A DNA stretch of 34,777 nt from Lutibacter sp. GTDB lineage: Bacteria > Bacteroidota > Bacteroidia > Flavobacteriales > Flavobacteriaceae. Positions 1 to 9,170 of this stretch are shown piece by piece. Location of the stretch: NCBI GenBank assembly GCA_002733665.1, contig NVWM01000016.1, forward strand, positions 5,117 to 39,893, in the 5' to 3' direction. Within the stretch, counting starts at the first letter, position 1. Each line of letters opens with the position of its first letter. The notes below the pieces were generated by a model that had not been told where the DNA came from, did no database searches, and saw only the letters and a program-made list of their open reading frames with translations. Position numbers and translations under genes: made by a program.

Positions 1-84
1 GCTGCAATGGACACGGTGGTAGCGGCGCTGGCCAATCCGGCCGCCCTGGGCACCACTGATAACAATAACGACAAGGCCCAATAA
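1..84 (+). CDS. murF: MurF C-terminal fragment
   Basis: This is the last 27 codons and the TAA stop of a gene entering from the left edge; the visible end reads [16 protein letters not shown] and then an Asn/Asp-rich tail. The next gene starts one base after the stop. MurF (UDP-MurNAc-tripeptide:D-Ala-D-Ala ligase) lies directly upstream of mraY in the gammaproteobacterial dcw order, and Pseudomonas MurF ends in a similar MDxVVAAL-type helix. The identity rests mainly on position, because no catalytic motif lies inside the window. Confidence 0.7.
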   Translation, partial: AAMDTVVAALANPAALGTTDNNNDKAQ

Positions 85-85
85 C

Positions 86-1168
86 ATGTTGCTGTTACTG
101 ACCCAATATCTGCAGCAGTTCTACACCGGTTTCGCGGTGTTCCAGTACCTGACCCTGCGCGGGATTCTCGGTGTGCTCACCGCCCTCGGTCTGGCCCTGT
201 TTCTCGGGCCCTGGATGATCCGGACCCTGAGTTTTCGGCAGATCGGTCAGTCCGTGAGAAACGACGGTCCCCAGTCGCACCTGTCCAAGGCCGGTACCCC
301 GACCATGGGCGGTGCGCTGATTCTGGTCGCGATCAGCATCAGCACGCTGCTCTGGGCGGACCTTAGCAATCTGTATGTCTGGGTGGTGCTGGGCGTGATG
401 CTGTCCTTTGGGGCCATCGGCTGGGTGGACGATTATCGCAAGGTGGTCGAAAAGAACTCCCGTGGTCTGCCTTCGCGCTGGAAGTACTTCTGGCAGTCGG
501 TATTCGGTCTGACCGCGGCGATCGTACTGTTCATGACAGCTACCGACCCGGTTGAGACCACGTTGATCCTGCCGTTCTTCAAGCAGATCGAATTCCAGCT
601 GGGTGTGTTCTTTGTGGTGCTGACGTACTTCGTCATCGTCGGCTCGAGCAACGCGGTCAATCTGACCGACGGGCTCGACGGTCTGGCCATCATGCCCACC
701 GTCATGGTCGGTGGCGCCCTGGGCCTGTTCGCCTACCTGTCGGGTAACGTGCGTTTTGCCGAGTACCTGCTGATTCCCTACGTACCGGGAGCGGGCGAGC
801 TGATCGTATTCTGCGGCGCGCTGCTCGGCGCCGGCCTGGGCTTTCTCTGGTTCAACACCTATCCGGCCCAGGTGTTCATGGGCGATGTCGGTGCGCTCGC
901 CCTCGGCGCGGCTCTGGGCGTGATTGCGGTCATCGTCAGACAGGAAATCGTCCTGTTCATCATGGGCGGCATCTTTGTGGTGGAAACGCTCTCGGTGATC
1001 GTGCAGGTCGCGTCTTTCAAGCTGACCGGCCGCCGGGTGTTCCGCATGGCGCCGATCCACCACCATTTCGAGCTCAAGGGCTGGCCGGAGCCGCGCGTGA
1101 TCGTGCGGTTCTGGATCATCACCGTGGTACTGGTGCTGGTTGGCCTGTCCACATTGAAACTGCGTTGA
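86..1168 (+). CDS. mraY: MraY, phospho-MurNAc-pentapeptide translocase
   Basis: MraY transfers phospho-MurNAc-pentapeptide from UDP to undecaprenyl phosphate in the inner membrane, giving lipid I. At 360 aa it has the usual family length. Visible signatures are the NDGPQSH loop (about 59-65), the Asp pair in WVDDYRK (115-116), NLTDGLDG (192-199), FMGDVGA (264-270) and the HHHFELKGW loop (325-333), set among about ten hydrophobic segments. The start lies one base after the murF stop, so the two are probably translationally coupled. The sequence is very close to what I recall of Pseudomonas MraY, which places this block in Pseudomonadaceae. No damage is seen. Confidence 0.97.
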   Translation: MLLLLTQYLQQFYTGFAVFQYLTLRGILGVLTALGLALFLGPWMIRTLSFRQIGQSVRNDGPQSHLSKAGTPTMGGALILVAISISTLLWADLSNLYVWVVLGVMLSFGAIGWVDDYRKVVEKNSRGLPSRWKYFWQSVFGLTAAIVLFMTATDPVETTLILPFFKQIEFQLGVFFVVLTYFVIVGSSNAVNLTDGLDGLAIMPTVMVGGALGLFAYLSGNVRFAEYLLIPYVPGAGELIVFCGALLGAGLGFLWFNTYPAQVFMGDVGALALGAALGVIAVIVRQEIVLFIMGGIFVVETLSVIVQVASFKLTGRRVFRMAPIHHHFELKGWPEPRVIVRFWIITVVLVLVGLSTLKLR

Positions 1169-1178
1169 GGAAGGACTT

Positions 1179-2528
1179 GTGTCACTGATTACCACGGACA
1201 AGCAGCGGATCATCGTCGGGCTCGGGAAGACCGGGCTTTCGGTTGCCCGCTATCTGGCTGGCCGTGGGTTGTCCTTCGCCGTGGCCGACACGCGGGAAAA
1301 CCCGCCGGGCCTTGACCAGCTCAAGCGGTTCGCCCCCATGGCTGATCTGCACCTGGGAGAACTGGACTCGGCGGTCTTGAGCCGGGCCTCGGAGCTGATC
1401 GTCAGCCCGGGTATTGCCCTGGCCGAACCGGCCCTGCAGACAGCGCGTGCGGCTGGCGTCAGTCTGATCGGTGATATCGAGCTGTTCGCCCGGGAAGCGC
1501 GTTCTCCGATCATTGCCATCACCGGGTCCAACGCCAAGAGCACGGTGACCACTCTGGTCGGCGAGATGGCGGCCAGGGCGGGCATCCGCGTAGCGGTGGG
1601 CGGCAATATCGGCACACCGGCACTTGATCTGCTGGACGAAAACGCCGAGCTTTTTGTGCTCGAGCTGTCCAGCTTTCAACTGGAAACCACCGACATGCTC
1701 AATGCCGAGGTGGCGACCGTGCTGAACATGAGCGCGGATCACATGGACCGCTACCCGGGTATGGTCGCTTACCATCAGGCCAAGCACCGGATTTTCCGCG
1801 GCGCGCGCCAGATCGTGGTCAATCGTGATGACAGCCTCTCGCGGCCACTGATCAACGAACAACTGCCTTGCTGGACCTTCGGCCTTTCGCGTCCCGACTT
1901 CAAGGGCTTCGGTCTGGTGAAGGAAGAGGGCGAGCAGTACCTGGCCTTCGAGTTCAAACCGCTGATGCCGGTGTCCGAACTGAAGATGCGCGGCGCGCAC
2001 AACCACTCCAATGCGCTCGCGGCGCTGGCGCTCGGCCATGCGGCGGGGCTGCCGCTGGAAGCGATGCTGGAGACCCTGCGCGAGTTCGCCGGTCTGCCCC
2101 ATCGCTGCCAGTGGGTGGCCAGTGTCTCCGGGGTCGACTATTACGACGACTCCAAGGCGACCAATGTGGGCGCTGCCCTGGCGGCAATCGACGGGTTCGC
2201 CGCCGATTGCTCGGGCAGGATCGTGCTGATCGCCGGTGGCGACGGCAAGGGCGCCGATTTCGCACCCCTGCGCAAGAGCGTCGGCCAGCACTGCCGCGCT
2301 GTGGTACTGCTGGGCCGCGATGCGCCCTTGCTGGCCGGTGTGCTCGAGGGCTGCACGGAACTGGTCCGGGTCGAGACGCTGGATCAGGCCGTGGCAGCCG
2401 CCGCGGCTGTGGCCAAGGCCGGCGACGTAGTGTTGCTGTCCCCGGCCTGTGCCAGCCTGGACATGTTCAGCAATTTCGAGGAGCGGGGCCGCTTGTTCGC
2501 TGCCGCTGCCAGGGGGCTGACGCCATGA
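1179..2528 (+). CDS. murD: MurD, UDP-MurNAc-L-Ala:D-Glu ligase
   Basis: This cytoplasmic Mur ligase adds D-glutamate to UDP-MurNAc-L-alanine using ATP. The protein is 449 aa, normal for the family. It shows an N-terminal Rossmann-like VGLGKTGLS segment (13-21), the ATP-binding GSNAKSTVT loop (116-124), a central SADHMDRY motif, and the C-terminal domain with YYDDSKATN and LSPACASLDMF. The start is a GTG at 1179 preceded by a strong AGGAAGGA ribosome site that begins at the mraY stop. The stop overlaps the ftsW start in an ATGA. All key ligase residues I can recognise are present. Confidence 0.96.
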   Translation: MSLITTDKQRIIVGLGKTGLSVARYLAGRGLSFAVADTRENPPGLDQLKRFAPMADLHLGELDSAVLSRASELIVSPGIALAEPALQTARAAGVSLIGDIELFAREARSPIIAITGSNAKSTVTTLVGEMAARAGIRVAVGGNIGTPALDLLDENAELFVLELSSFQLETTDMLNAEVATVLNMSADHMDRYPGMVAYHQAKHRIFRGARQIVVNRDDSLSRPLINEQLPCWTFGLSRPDFKGFGLVKEEGEQYLAFEFKPLMPVSELKMRGAHNHSNALAALALGHAAGLPLEAMLETLREFAGLPHRCQWVASVSGVDYYDDSKATNVGAALAAIDGFAADCSGRIVLIAGGDGKGADFAPLRKSVGQHCRAVVLLGRDAPLLAGVLEGCTELVRVETLDQAVAAAAAVAKAGDVVLLSPACASLDMFSNFEERGRLFAAAARGLTP

Positions 2529-3700
2529 TCGGTGTAGCCATGCTCAAGCAGTCGGCAGGGCCGCTGATCGGACCCCATCGCTTCGACATGGATATGCCGC
2601 TGCTGGTGGCAGCCCTGTGCCTGCTTGGCCTGGGCCTGGTGATGGTGTCGTCCGCCTCGATGGAAGTCGCCGCCGGCCAGCTGGGCAATCCGCTGTTCTA
2701 CATGATTCGCCAACTGGTGTACGTCCTGATCGGCTTTGCCGCACTGGTATTCGTCATTTCGGTACCGATTCGCCTGTGGGAGCAGTTCCGCTTCCCCTTG
2801 CTGTTCCTTGGAATCGCGCTGTTGATCGCGGTGCTGATCCCGGGCGTGGGCCGCGAGGTCAACGGCAGCTGGCGCTGGATTGCGGTTGGTCCGATCAATA
2901 TCCAGCCCTCGGAGCTGGCCAAGCTGTTTGCCGTGGTCTTCCTGGCCGGCTACCTGGTACATCGGCAGGAGGAGGTCAAGGAGGGCTGGTTCGGCTTTAT
3001 CAAGCCCTTCATGGTGTTGTTCCCCATGGCGCTGCTGCTCATCGCCGAGCCGGACTTCGGCGCCACCGTGGTGCTGATGGGCGCTGCAGTGGGCATGCTG
3101 TTTCTGGGCGGAGTGGGCCTGTTCCGCTTCATTCTGCTGTTCGGTTCGATCGCCATTCTGGGCGGGTTGCTGATCGTGATAGAGCCCTATCGCCTGCAGC
3201 GTCTTACCGGCTTTCTCAATCCCTGGGACGATCCCTTCGGCAGTGGCTACCAGCTTACCCAGGCCCTGATTGCCTTTGGTCGCGGCGAGTGGCTCGGGCT
3301 GGGGCTGGGCAACAGTATCCAGAAGCAGTTCTATCTGCCCGAGGCCCATACCGATTTCGTGTTTTCCGTGTTGGCTGAAGAGCTGGGGCTGGTCGGTGCG
3401 CTCTCGGCTTTCGCCCTGTTGATCTTCCTCGCGGCGCGCAGTCTGTATATCGGTCTCTGGGCCGAACGCGCCGGGCGCCTGTTTGCGGCCTATCTGGCCT
3501 ACGGGCTGGCGATCATGTGGATCGGTCAGATCCTGATCAACGTCGGGGTGAATGTCGGCTTGCTGCCGACCAAGGGACTGACGCTGCCGTTTCTCAGCTA
3601 TGGCGGCAGTTCTCTGGTGGTGTGCTGCATCAGTCTGGGCATTCTGCTGCGTATCGACTGGGAACGCCGGCAGGCATTGCGGGAGGCCACCGATGAGTGA
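2525..3700 (+). CDS. ftsW: FtsW, septal peptidoglycan glycosyltransferase (SEDS family)
   Basis: FtsW is the SEDS glycosyltransferase of the divisome; it polymerises lipid II together with FtsI (PBP3). The protein is 391 aa with about ten membrane segments. Family marks include PGVGREVNGSWRWI, the IQPSELAK motif, AEPDFGAT, and a C-terminal LPTKGLTLPFLSYGGSS. I chose the ATG at 2525 because it overlaps the murD stop (ATGA) and fits the tight coupling of the cluster; the reading frame is open much further upstream inside murD, but that part is not FtsW. An alternative start is the ATG at 2540. The gene end overlaps the murG start by 8 bp. Confidence 0.95.
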   Translation: MIGVAMLKQSAGPLIGPHRFDMDMPLLVAALCLLGLGLVMVSSASMEVAAGQLGNPLFYMIRQLVYVLIGFAALVFVISVPIRLWEQFRFPLLFLGIALLIAVLIPGVGREVNGSWRWIAVGPINIQPSELAKLFAVVFLAGYLVHRQEEVKEGWFGFIKPFMVLFPMALLLIAEPDFGATVVLMGAAVGMLFLGGVGLFRFILLFGSIAILGGLLIVIEPYRLQRLTGFLNPWDDPFGSGYQLTQALIAFGRGEWLGLGLGNSIQKQFYLPEAHTDFVFSVLAEELGLVGALSAFALLIFLAARSLYIGLWAERAGRLFAAYLAYGLAIMWIGQILINVGVNVGLLPTKGLTLPFLSYGGSSLVVCCISLGILLRIDWERRQALREATDE

Positions 3701-4755
3701 TCGCGTGCTGATCATGGCTGGCGGTACCGGCGGGCACGTCTTCCCGGCACTGGCCTGTGCCCGGCTGCTTGCCGAGCAGGGTTACGAAGTGCACTGGCTG
3801 GGCACTCGCCGTGGCATCGAGGCGGAGCTGATTCCGGCGGCGGATATCCCGATCCACTATATAGATGTGCAGGGGCTACGCGGCAAGGGCCGGCTCGGCC
3901 TGCTCAAGGCGCCGGTACAACTGCTGAAGGCATTGTTCCAGTCGTTGCGGCTGCTGAATGTGATCGATCCGGTTTGTGTGCTGGGGGCCGGCGGCTACGT
4001 GACGGGCCCCGGTGGTCTGGCCGCCTGGTGCAAGCGCATTCCCCTGGTGATCCATGAACAGAATGCGGTGGTGGGGACGTCCAATCGGCTACTGAGCCGG
4101 CTGGCGCTGCGTCATTGCGAGGGCTTCCCCGGCAGCTTCGCCGACACACCCAAGCGGCTGACCACCGGCAACCCGGTGCGCAGCGAGATCTTCCAGGTGC
4201 CGGCGGTGGATTGGAACGGCGATCGTCAGCCGCGCCTGCTGGTGCTGGGCGGCAGTCTCGGCGCGTTGCCGCTGAACACCCTGCTGCCGGCCGCTGTGGC
4301 CGCGCTGGAAGAAAACGCGCGGCCGGAGATCTGGCACCAGTGCGGACGCCAGCATGTCGACATGACTGCTCAGGGCTACGCCCAGGCGGGCCTGACGGCC
4401 CGCGTTGAACCTTTTATCACGGACATGGCCGCCGCATATGCCTGGGCCGATCTGGTGGTATGCCGTGCCGGCGCGTTGACCATCAGCGAGCTGGCGGCGG
4501 CGGGACGTCCCGCGGTACTGATTCCGCTGCCCCACGCCATTGACGATCACCAGAGCGCAAACGCTGGCTTTCTGGTGCGCCAGAAGGCTGCTCTGATGCT
4601 GCCCCAGCGCAGTCTGAGCGCTGCTTCGCTGGCCGAGCAGCTCACTATTCTTCTTACCCAGCCGGAGACTCTGCAAGCGATGGCCGATAACGCCCGCCGC
4701 CAGGCGACACCTAACGCGACTGCGGATGTGGTCCGCGCCTGCCAGGAGGTGGCCC

Positions 4756-4763
<8 letters not shown>
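3693..4763 (+). CDS. murG: MurG, lipid II-forming GlcNAc transferase
   Basis: MurG adds GlcNAc from UDP-GlcNAc to lipid I on the inner face of the cytoplasmic membrane, giving lipid II. The chosen product is 356 aa, matching the family. It shows the [11 protein letters not shown] loop (10-20), [11 protein letters not shown], the HEQNAV motif, and the GT28 C-terminal donor site [12 protein letters not shown] followed by [10 protein letters not shown]. The ATG at 3693 overlaps the end of ftsW by 8 bp and gives the standard [15 protein letters not shown] start; the in-frame ATG at 3600 would add an ftsW-derived leader and is rejected. The end overlaps murC by 8 bp. Confidence 0.96.
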
Positions 4764-5424
<661 letters not shown>

Positions 5425-5433
<9 letters not shown>

Positions 5434-5445
5434 GGCGGTGGTGGT
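5425..5445. other. Chimeric join 1: pseudomonad to eukaryote-like DNA
   Basis: The last codons that fit MurC end at 5433. Pseudomonas MurC would continue with a Val-x-Cys-Val-Asp-Asp-Pro-type segment, whereas this sequence switches to GGTGGTGGTGACGG and stays triplet-rich for over 1 kb. The shared GGCGG at the break could be a short microhomology. Exact base uncertain by a few positions. Confidence 0.85.
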
Positions 5446-6699
5446 GACGGTGACAGGGATGCGGTGGCGACGCGTGGAGCCGCCGCCTCGGTATCGAGCG
5501 CGAGGCCATCGCTGCCTGACCAAGGTGCAGAAGCATCTGATGGTGCCGACGGGGGTGGCAAACCGAGCAATAACAATCGCATCGGCGTGGCGGTGGCGGC
5601 GGATGGTGCGGATGACGATGACGACGGTTGTGGGTTTGTGTCAGAGGACGAGCTGACAGATGCCGAACTGCAGTTCCTGGAGGATGCCATTCAACCGACG
5701 GGCCGTCTAGGCGACGATGCGTACGTTGAGCAACGTATGCTCGACATGATGCTTGAAAAACGGGCGGCCCGGCTGCACCGGGAGGGGCTTGTGTTTGGAG
5801 TGGGCGGTGAGGGAGAAGCGTCGCCGTCCGTCGTTGGCGATGCGGAGGCGGCGGGGGCGGTGTCACAGACTGGAATGAACGCGCTGACGGCAACCACTCC
5901 CAGTGCCCCCGCCACTGAAGGAGGCCGTGGTGGCGGTGCCGCCGCGAAGCCAAAGTTTTCTTCTCCGGCAGACATTGGAGCGCTGCGCGACAGCAGCGGT
6001 GGCGACGGTGGTGGACCCCATCCCCCTACCACGTGCTACGACAACCCCACCACCGCAAACCAACTTAACACCGAAGCCGGGGCTACCGAACCGACGACAA
6101 CTGGAAAACGGTCTGTGTCCTTTGCGCCGCTACCGTCTCCTTCCGCAACTGCTGATAATAACAGGATGAAGGGTGGTGGTGGGAGCATGTGTGGCCTCCT
6201 GCGATACGCCACCACCACGCTGCCTGCTACGGTGCGTGGAGAAGACGCTGCTGATCTCAACATCGATGGGGTTCACTGCCCACGGGGCGGTGCCGACGAT
6301 GGTGGCTGGGGCGACGGAGATGGCGACGACGAATTCGTCGACACGCGTGTGAGTGGTGGTGGTGCTGCTGCCCCACCGCTGCCACCGTCAGCAGTTGGTG
6401 CAGTAGCTGCCTTTGATGCATCTTCTTTGCAGCATCCGAAACACGATGGTGCGTCGGCAGCATCGGTGCTTCCCTCCCGGGCAACGCGGTATGACCCACT
6501 TGGTGAAGTCAAGGAACGGAGCCGTGTCCAGTCGGCCCCTGGGCCAAACCGCGGGGGGCCTGGGAGCATTGCTGCAGCATCGATGGATGCAGCAACTGTG
6601 TCCAACCACAACGGCACCGATGCGTCTGCCAACAATGCCAGGACAGCAGCGGGCCGATCGCTGTTTATGCAGCGCATGCTAGGGGAAGGCCATCGTTGA
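5434..6699 (+). CDS. Unidentified eukaryote-like (probably kinetoplastid) protein, C-terminal part
   Basis: 421 codons are open in the murC frame, ending at a TGA; the true start is lost at the join. The protein is low complexity (Gly, Asp, Ala, Ser, Thr, Pro) with Gly runs and a DDDDD tract. More ordered islands are present: an acidic helix-like [17 protein letters not shown], then a charged [20 protein letters not shown] segment, a KRSVSFAPL patch, [11 protein letters not shown], and a terminal [13 protein letters not shown] do not recognise it. The order of VSFA, GEVKER and a basic C-terminal tail loosely recalls URI/Bud27-type prefoldin-like proteins, but that is a guess. A long intron-free ORF, high GC and triplet repeats fit a kinetoplastid. 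Confidence 0.55.
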   Translation, partial: GGGGDGDRDAVATRGAAASVSSARPSLPDQGAEASDGADGGGKPSNNNRIGVAVAADGADDDDDGCGFVSEDELTDAELQFLEDAIQPTGRLGDDAYVEQRMLDMMLEKRAARLHREGLVFGVGGEGEASPSVVGDAEAAGAVSQTGMNALTATTPSAPATEGGRGGGAAAKPKFSSPADIGALRDSSGGDGGGPHPPTTCYDNPTTANQLNTEAGATEPTTTGKRSVSFAPLPSPSATADNNRMKGGGGSMCGLLRYATTTLPATVRGEDAADLNIDGVHCPRGGADDGGWGDGDGDDEFVDTRVSGGGAAAPPLPPSAVGAVAAFDASSLQHPKHDGASAASVLPSRATRYDPLGEVKERSRVQSAPGPNRGGPGSIAAASMDAATVSNHNGTDASANNARTAAGRSLFMQRMLGEGHR

Positions 6700-6856
6700 G
6701 TTGAGGGGGACGGCGGGGGATGATGGGGCAGTCAATCAATTACACAACGATGAACACGGTGTAACGGCACTGTGCCACAGGTAGGAAGGGGTTGTGCGCG
6801 TGTCCTCAAAAAGTGAGATAGGAAACAAGAACCCAACCAACCAATGCAACGTAACG

Positions 6857-6892
6857 TTCGCTCTTTTTGTTTGTTTGTTGAGAGAGAGAGAG
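6857..6892 (+). promoter_or_regulatory. Polypyrimidine tract plus AG run, possible trans-splice acceptor
   Basis: The 279-bp spacer 6700-6978 separates two same-strand ORFs. At 6857-6880 it holds a T-rich tract (TTCGCTCTTTTTGTTTGTTT and on), followed at 6881-6892 by six AG repeats, about 90-100 bases before the next ATG. In kinetoplastids a polypyrimidine tract followed by the first AG directs spliced-leader addition and polyadenylation of the upstream transcript. Nothing bacterial (ribosome site, -10/-35) is evident. The assignment is an inference from layout. Confidence 0.4.
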
Positions 6893-6978
6893 AACGAGAA
6901 AAGGAAAGGGGGTCCATCACCAACGGCGATCGAACGGCTTAAACTAGAGCAACAGTGTGGTCCAGGAAAGCAAAAAAA

Positions 6979-7340
6979 ATGTCGACAACGCAGAAGGAAG
7001 GCGATGAGAACGTGTCATCGCCCATGCCCGAAAACCCAGCTGCCGGTGGAGGCGATGATGGGGCTGTTGCTGCTGCCAGCCATCGTCGTCCTGCTCCTGT
7101 GGATGATGGCGCCGTCATGCGAGACGTTCGCCGACTGATCTACGAACAGTGCGCCGACAGTTCTGTCTGGGACCACTTGGGCAGTCTCGAGGGCATCCAC
7201 AGAGCGTCCCCCAAACGTGTGCATATTCGGGAGAATGAGAACTTTGTGCACGAAGACATGGAGCTGCTCGATATTCCAGCGGGCCTGGGGCTGCTGTTCT
7301 TTGCTGCTCAGGCGGACAGTCATAGATTCCACTTTGTGCA
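6979..7340 (+). CDS. Unidentified eukaryote-like protein, N-terminal part
   Basis: The ATG at 6979 sits in an A-rich context (AAAAAAAATGTCG) and begins MSTTQKEGDENVSSPMPENP. A disordered N-terminus rich in Gly, Ala and Pro leads to a more ordered region (about residues 47-115) with RDVRRLIYEQCADSSVWDHL, VHIRENENFVHEDMELLDIP and a short hydrophobic LGLLFFAAQ. I do not recognise the family. The 3' end is lost where the sequence becomes AT-rich and flavobacterial; the apparent continuation to a stop at 7398 belongs to the other organism. The frame, GC content and spacing match the ORF upstream, so the two are probably neighbours in one eukaryotic gene array. Confidence 0.5.
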
Positions 7341-7350
7341 GTCTGTTGTA
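7320..7350. other. Chimeric join 2: eukaryote-like to flavobacterial DNA
   Basis: GC-rich sequence with CTGCTG-type triplets ends near 7320. From about 7345 the DNA is AT-rich and encodes, on the minus strand, a flavobacterial surface protein. Both ORFs run through the boundary: the plus-strand eukaryote-like one and the minus-strand bacterial one, which stays open to 7115. The exact base cannot be fixed by reading alone. Confidence 0.8.
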
Positions 7351-9151
7351 TTTTTCCTTTCACCACAACTTTATAGAATGATACACCTTTGCAGGTAAAT
7401 GCATCTAGTATATGATTATCCAATTTAATGTCTAATTGATTTAAACCAGATGGTGAATAGTTTATATGTACACTATTTGTTATATCAGTATAGCCAGACT
7501 GACCAATACAATTCCCCATTAATGCTGGATCTCCACTCTCAGCTTTATATACTTTAATATCTGACGGACTTAGTACTTTTAAATAATTAGGCAATCTATC
7601 AACTATGACCACATTTTCACCATCTTTATTTCCATAGTTATAGAAGAATAATTCATATTCTACATCATCATTGGGTAAATAATTAATATTATTAAAGTTA
7701 CTATTTATTTCAAGTGTACCACAATCTTTTTCTGCAGTAGAACAAATAGATTTTTTAGTTACAACTGTTACTTCATTAGGTACCGTTTTAAAATCAGTAC
7801 AACTTGTTTCGCTAAATTGAATTGGAGCATTTGTATACATGTGATTTCCCCAAATATCAATATTTGCACAATTTTCAATTATTTTGTTTGGTATGTTTGT
7901 ATTAACCTTAAACTTTATTTTTACTTGAAGGCTATCTCCAGGAGACAAATGAGCATTTAGTGTCATTTGATTCCCTGTCAAGTTGTGTGACCAAGCACCA
8001 GAATCAATTCCTAAAATATCTAGTTCTGTAGGCACTAAATCTGACAATAATATTTTACCAAATTTTAAATTAGTACTGCAGTTTTTTAAATCAATTGTGT
8101 ACTCACCTTCACAACCCTTCATAGTCAAACCTAAATCATTTCCTTTAAGTTTATATGTCTTGTTAAACTCAAAAGTACAATCAGAAGGAAGCGAATTTTC
8201 AATGTCACAAGTTAACCCCTCTAAATCAAAACTATCGGTCATGTTGAAGGGTGTTCCACATACATTCTGAAATTTAAAAGAAGCCGTATTTCTTAAGTCA
8301 AATAAATTGTTACATTGACAATCAGCAACCTTTATTTTAACGGCAAAAAGAATACTACTAGCATCAACAGATACACTTGAAGGAATAGACCAATCTATAC
8401 TTAATTGATTCCCTGAAATATTAGGAGGACTATTGGGAGTTATTGGAACTTCAACAGCCCTAACACCATTAGGATGGTATACCGTTTCAATATCACTGGC
8501 AGATACATTTTGGAAACAACTTGGCAAAGTAAATTCATCTAAAAAAGATTGTGTACTAAAATCGATATATCTAAAATTACCAGTTTTTGAAGATAATCTA
8601 ACATCATAATACAAATATCCATTGTCATATTTAAAGAAACTCTTTTGTAAAACCAATGGATTGGTATAGTCTATTGGCATAGAATGTTGGGCGCTTATTG
8701 TTCTTGCTGGATTTTTTAAGACTAAGTCTACTATATTATCTTTAGTTGTTAAACTACATGCTCTTTCATTAAGCCTTACATCAACTTCAATATATAATCT
8801 GTTTATCATTGAGGTTGAACCTGAACAATTGTTAAAGGTTACTACAAGTTCGTTGGATGTAGAAGTGGTATTTGTTATGTCGCTAATGCCACTACAAAAC
8901 TGCCAAGTTGATAACAATTGTATAGATGGGCCATATCTAACAGCCAAAATATCAGTGTCAAGTCCAAAATCATCAACAATTTGGTCAAGATCACTAAAAT
9001 TATTGATGTTTTCAATAGCAATGGTATAAGTAAATTTCTCTCCAATATAAACACTGGATTTACTCGCAGTCTTAGTAATAGTTTGCCCATTTATATTAGT
9101 AAATTGTAATAGGCCTAATAAGATTATTATATATATATAAATTGTTTTCAT
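7341..9151 (-). CDS. Secreted DUF11-type surface protein, C-terminus cut off
   Basis: A flavobacterial exported protein of about 600 visible residues. The start at 9151 gives MKTIYIYIIILLGLLQF followed by NINGQTIT, a signal peptide with cleavage likely after the Gly or Gln; the upstream TTG-type extension is rejected. It has a run of beta-rich, Cys-containing segments (VTFNNCSGS, CQCNNLFDLRN, CEGEYTIDLKNCS). A DUF11-like conserved repeat near the end (PNDDVEYELFFYNYGNKDGE, then VVIVDRLPNYLKVLSPSDIKVY) is typical of stalk-like cell-surface proteins. The end is lost at join 2, so a type IX sorting domain cannot be checked. It lies 19 bp after the barrel gene on the same strand and is probably co-transcribed with it. 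Confidence 0.75.
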
Positions 9152-9170
9152 AACTTTTAATATTGGATGA

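Noticed and set aside
1868..2524. N-terminal extension of FtsW inside murD
   Set aside because: The frame is open by GC-rich chance; the extension is Arg/Gly-rich, overlaps a real gene and is absent from FtsW.
6700..6978. Bacterial promoter or small ORF in the spacer between the two eukaryote-like genes
   Set aside because: No ribosome site or bacterial boxes; small open frames have no coding character.
7115..7340. C-terminal extension of the DUF11-type protein into the eukaryote-like DNA
   Set aside because: Composition turns Arg/Pro/Cys-rich exactly where base content changes; it is an accident of the join.
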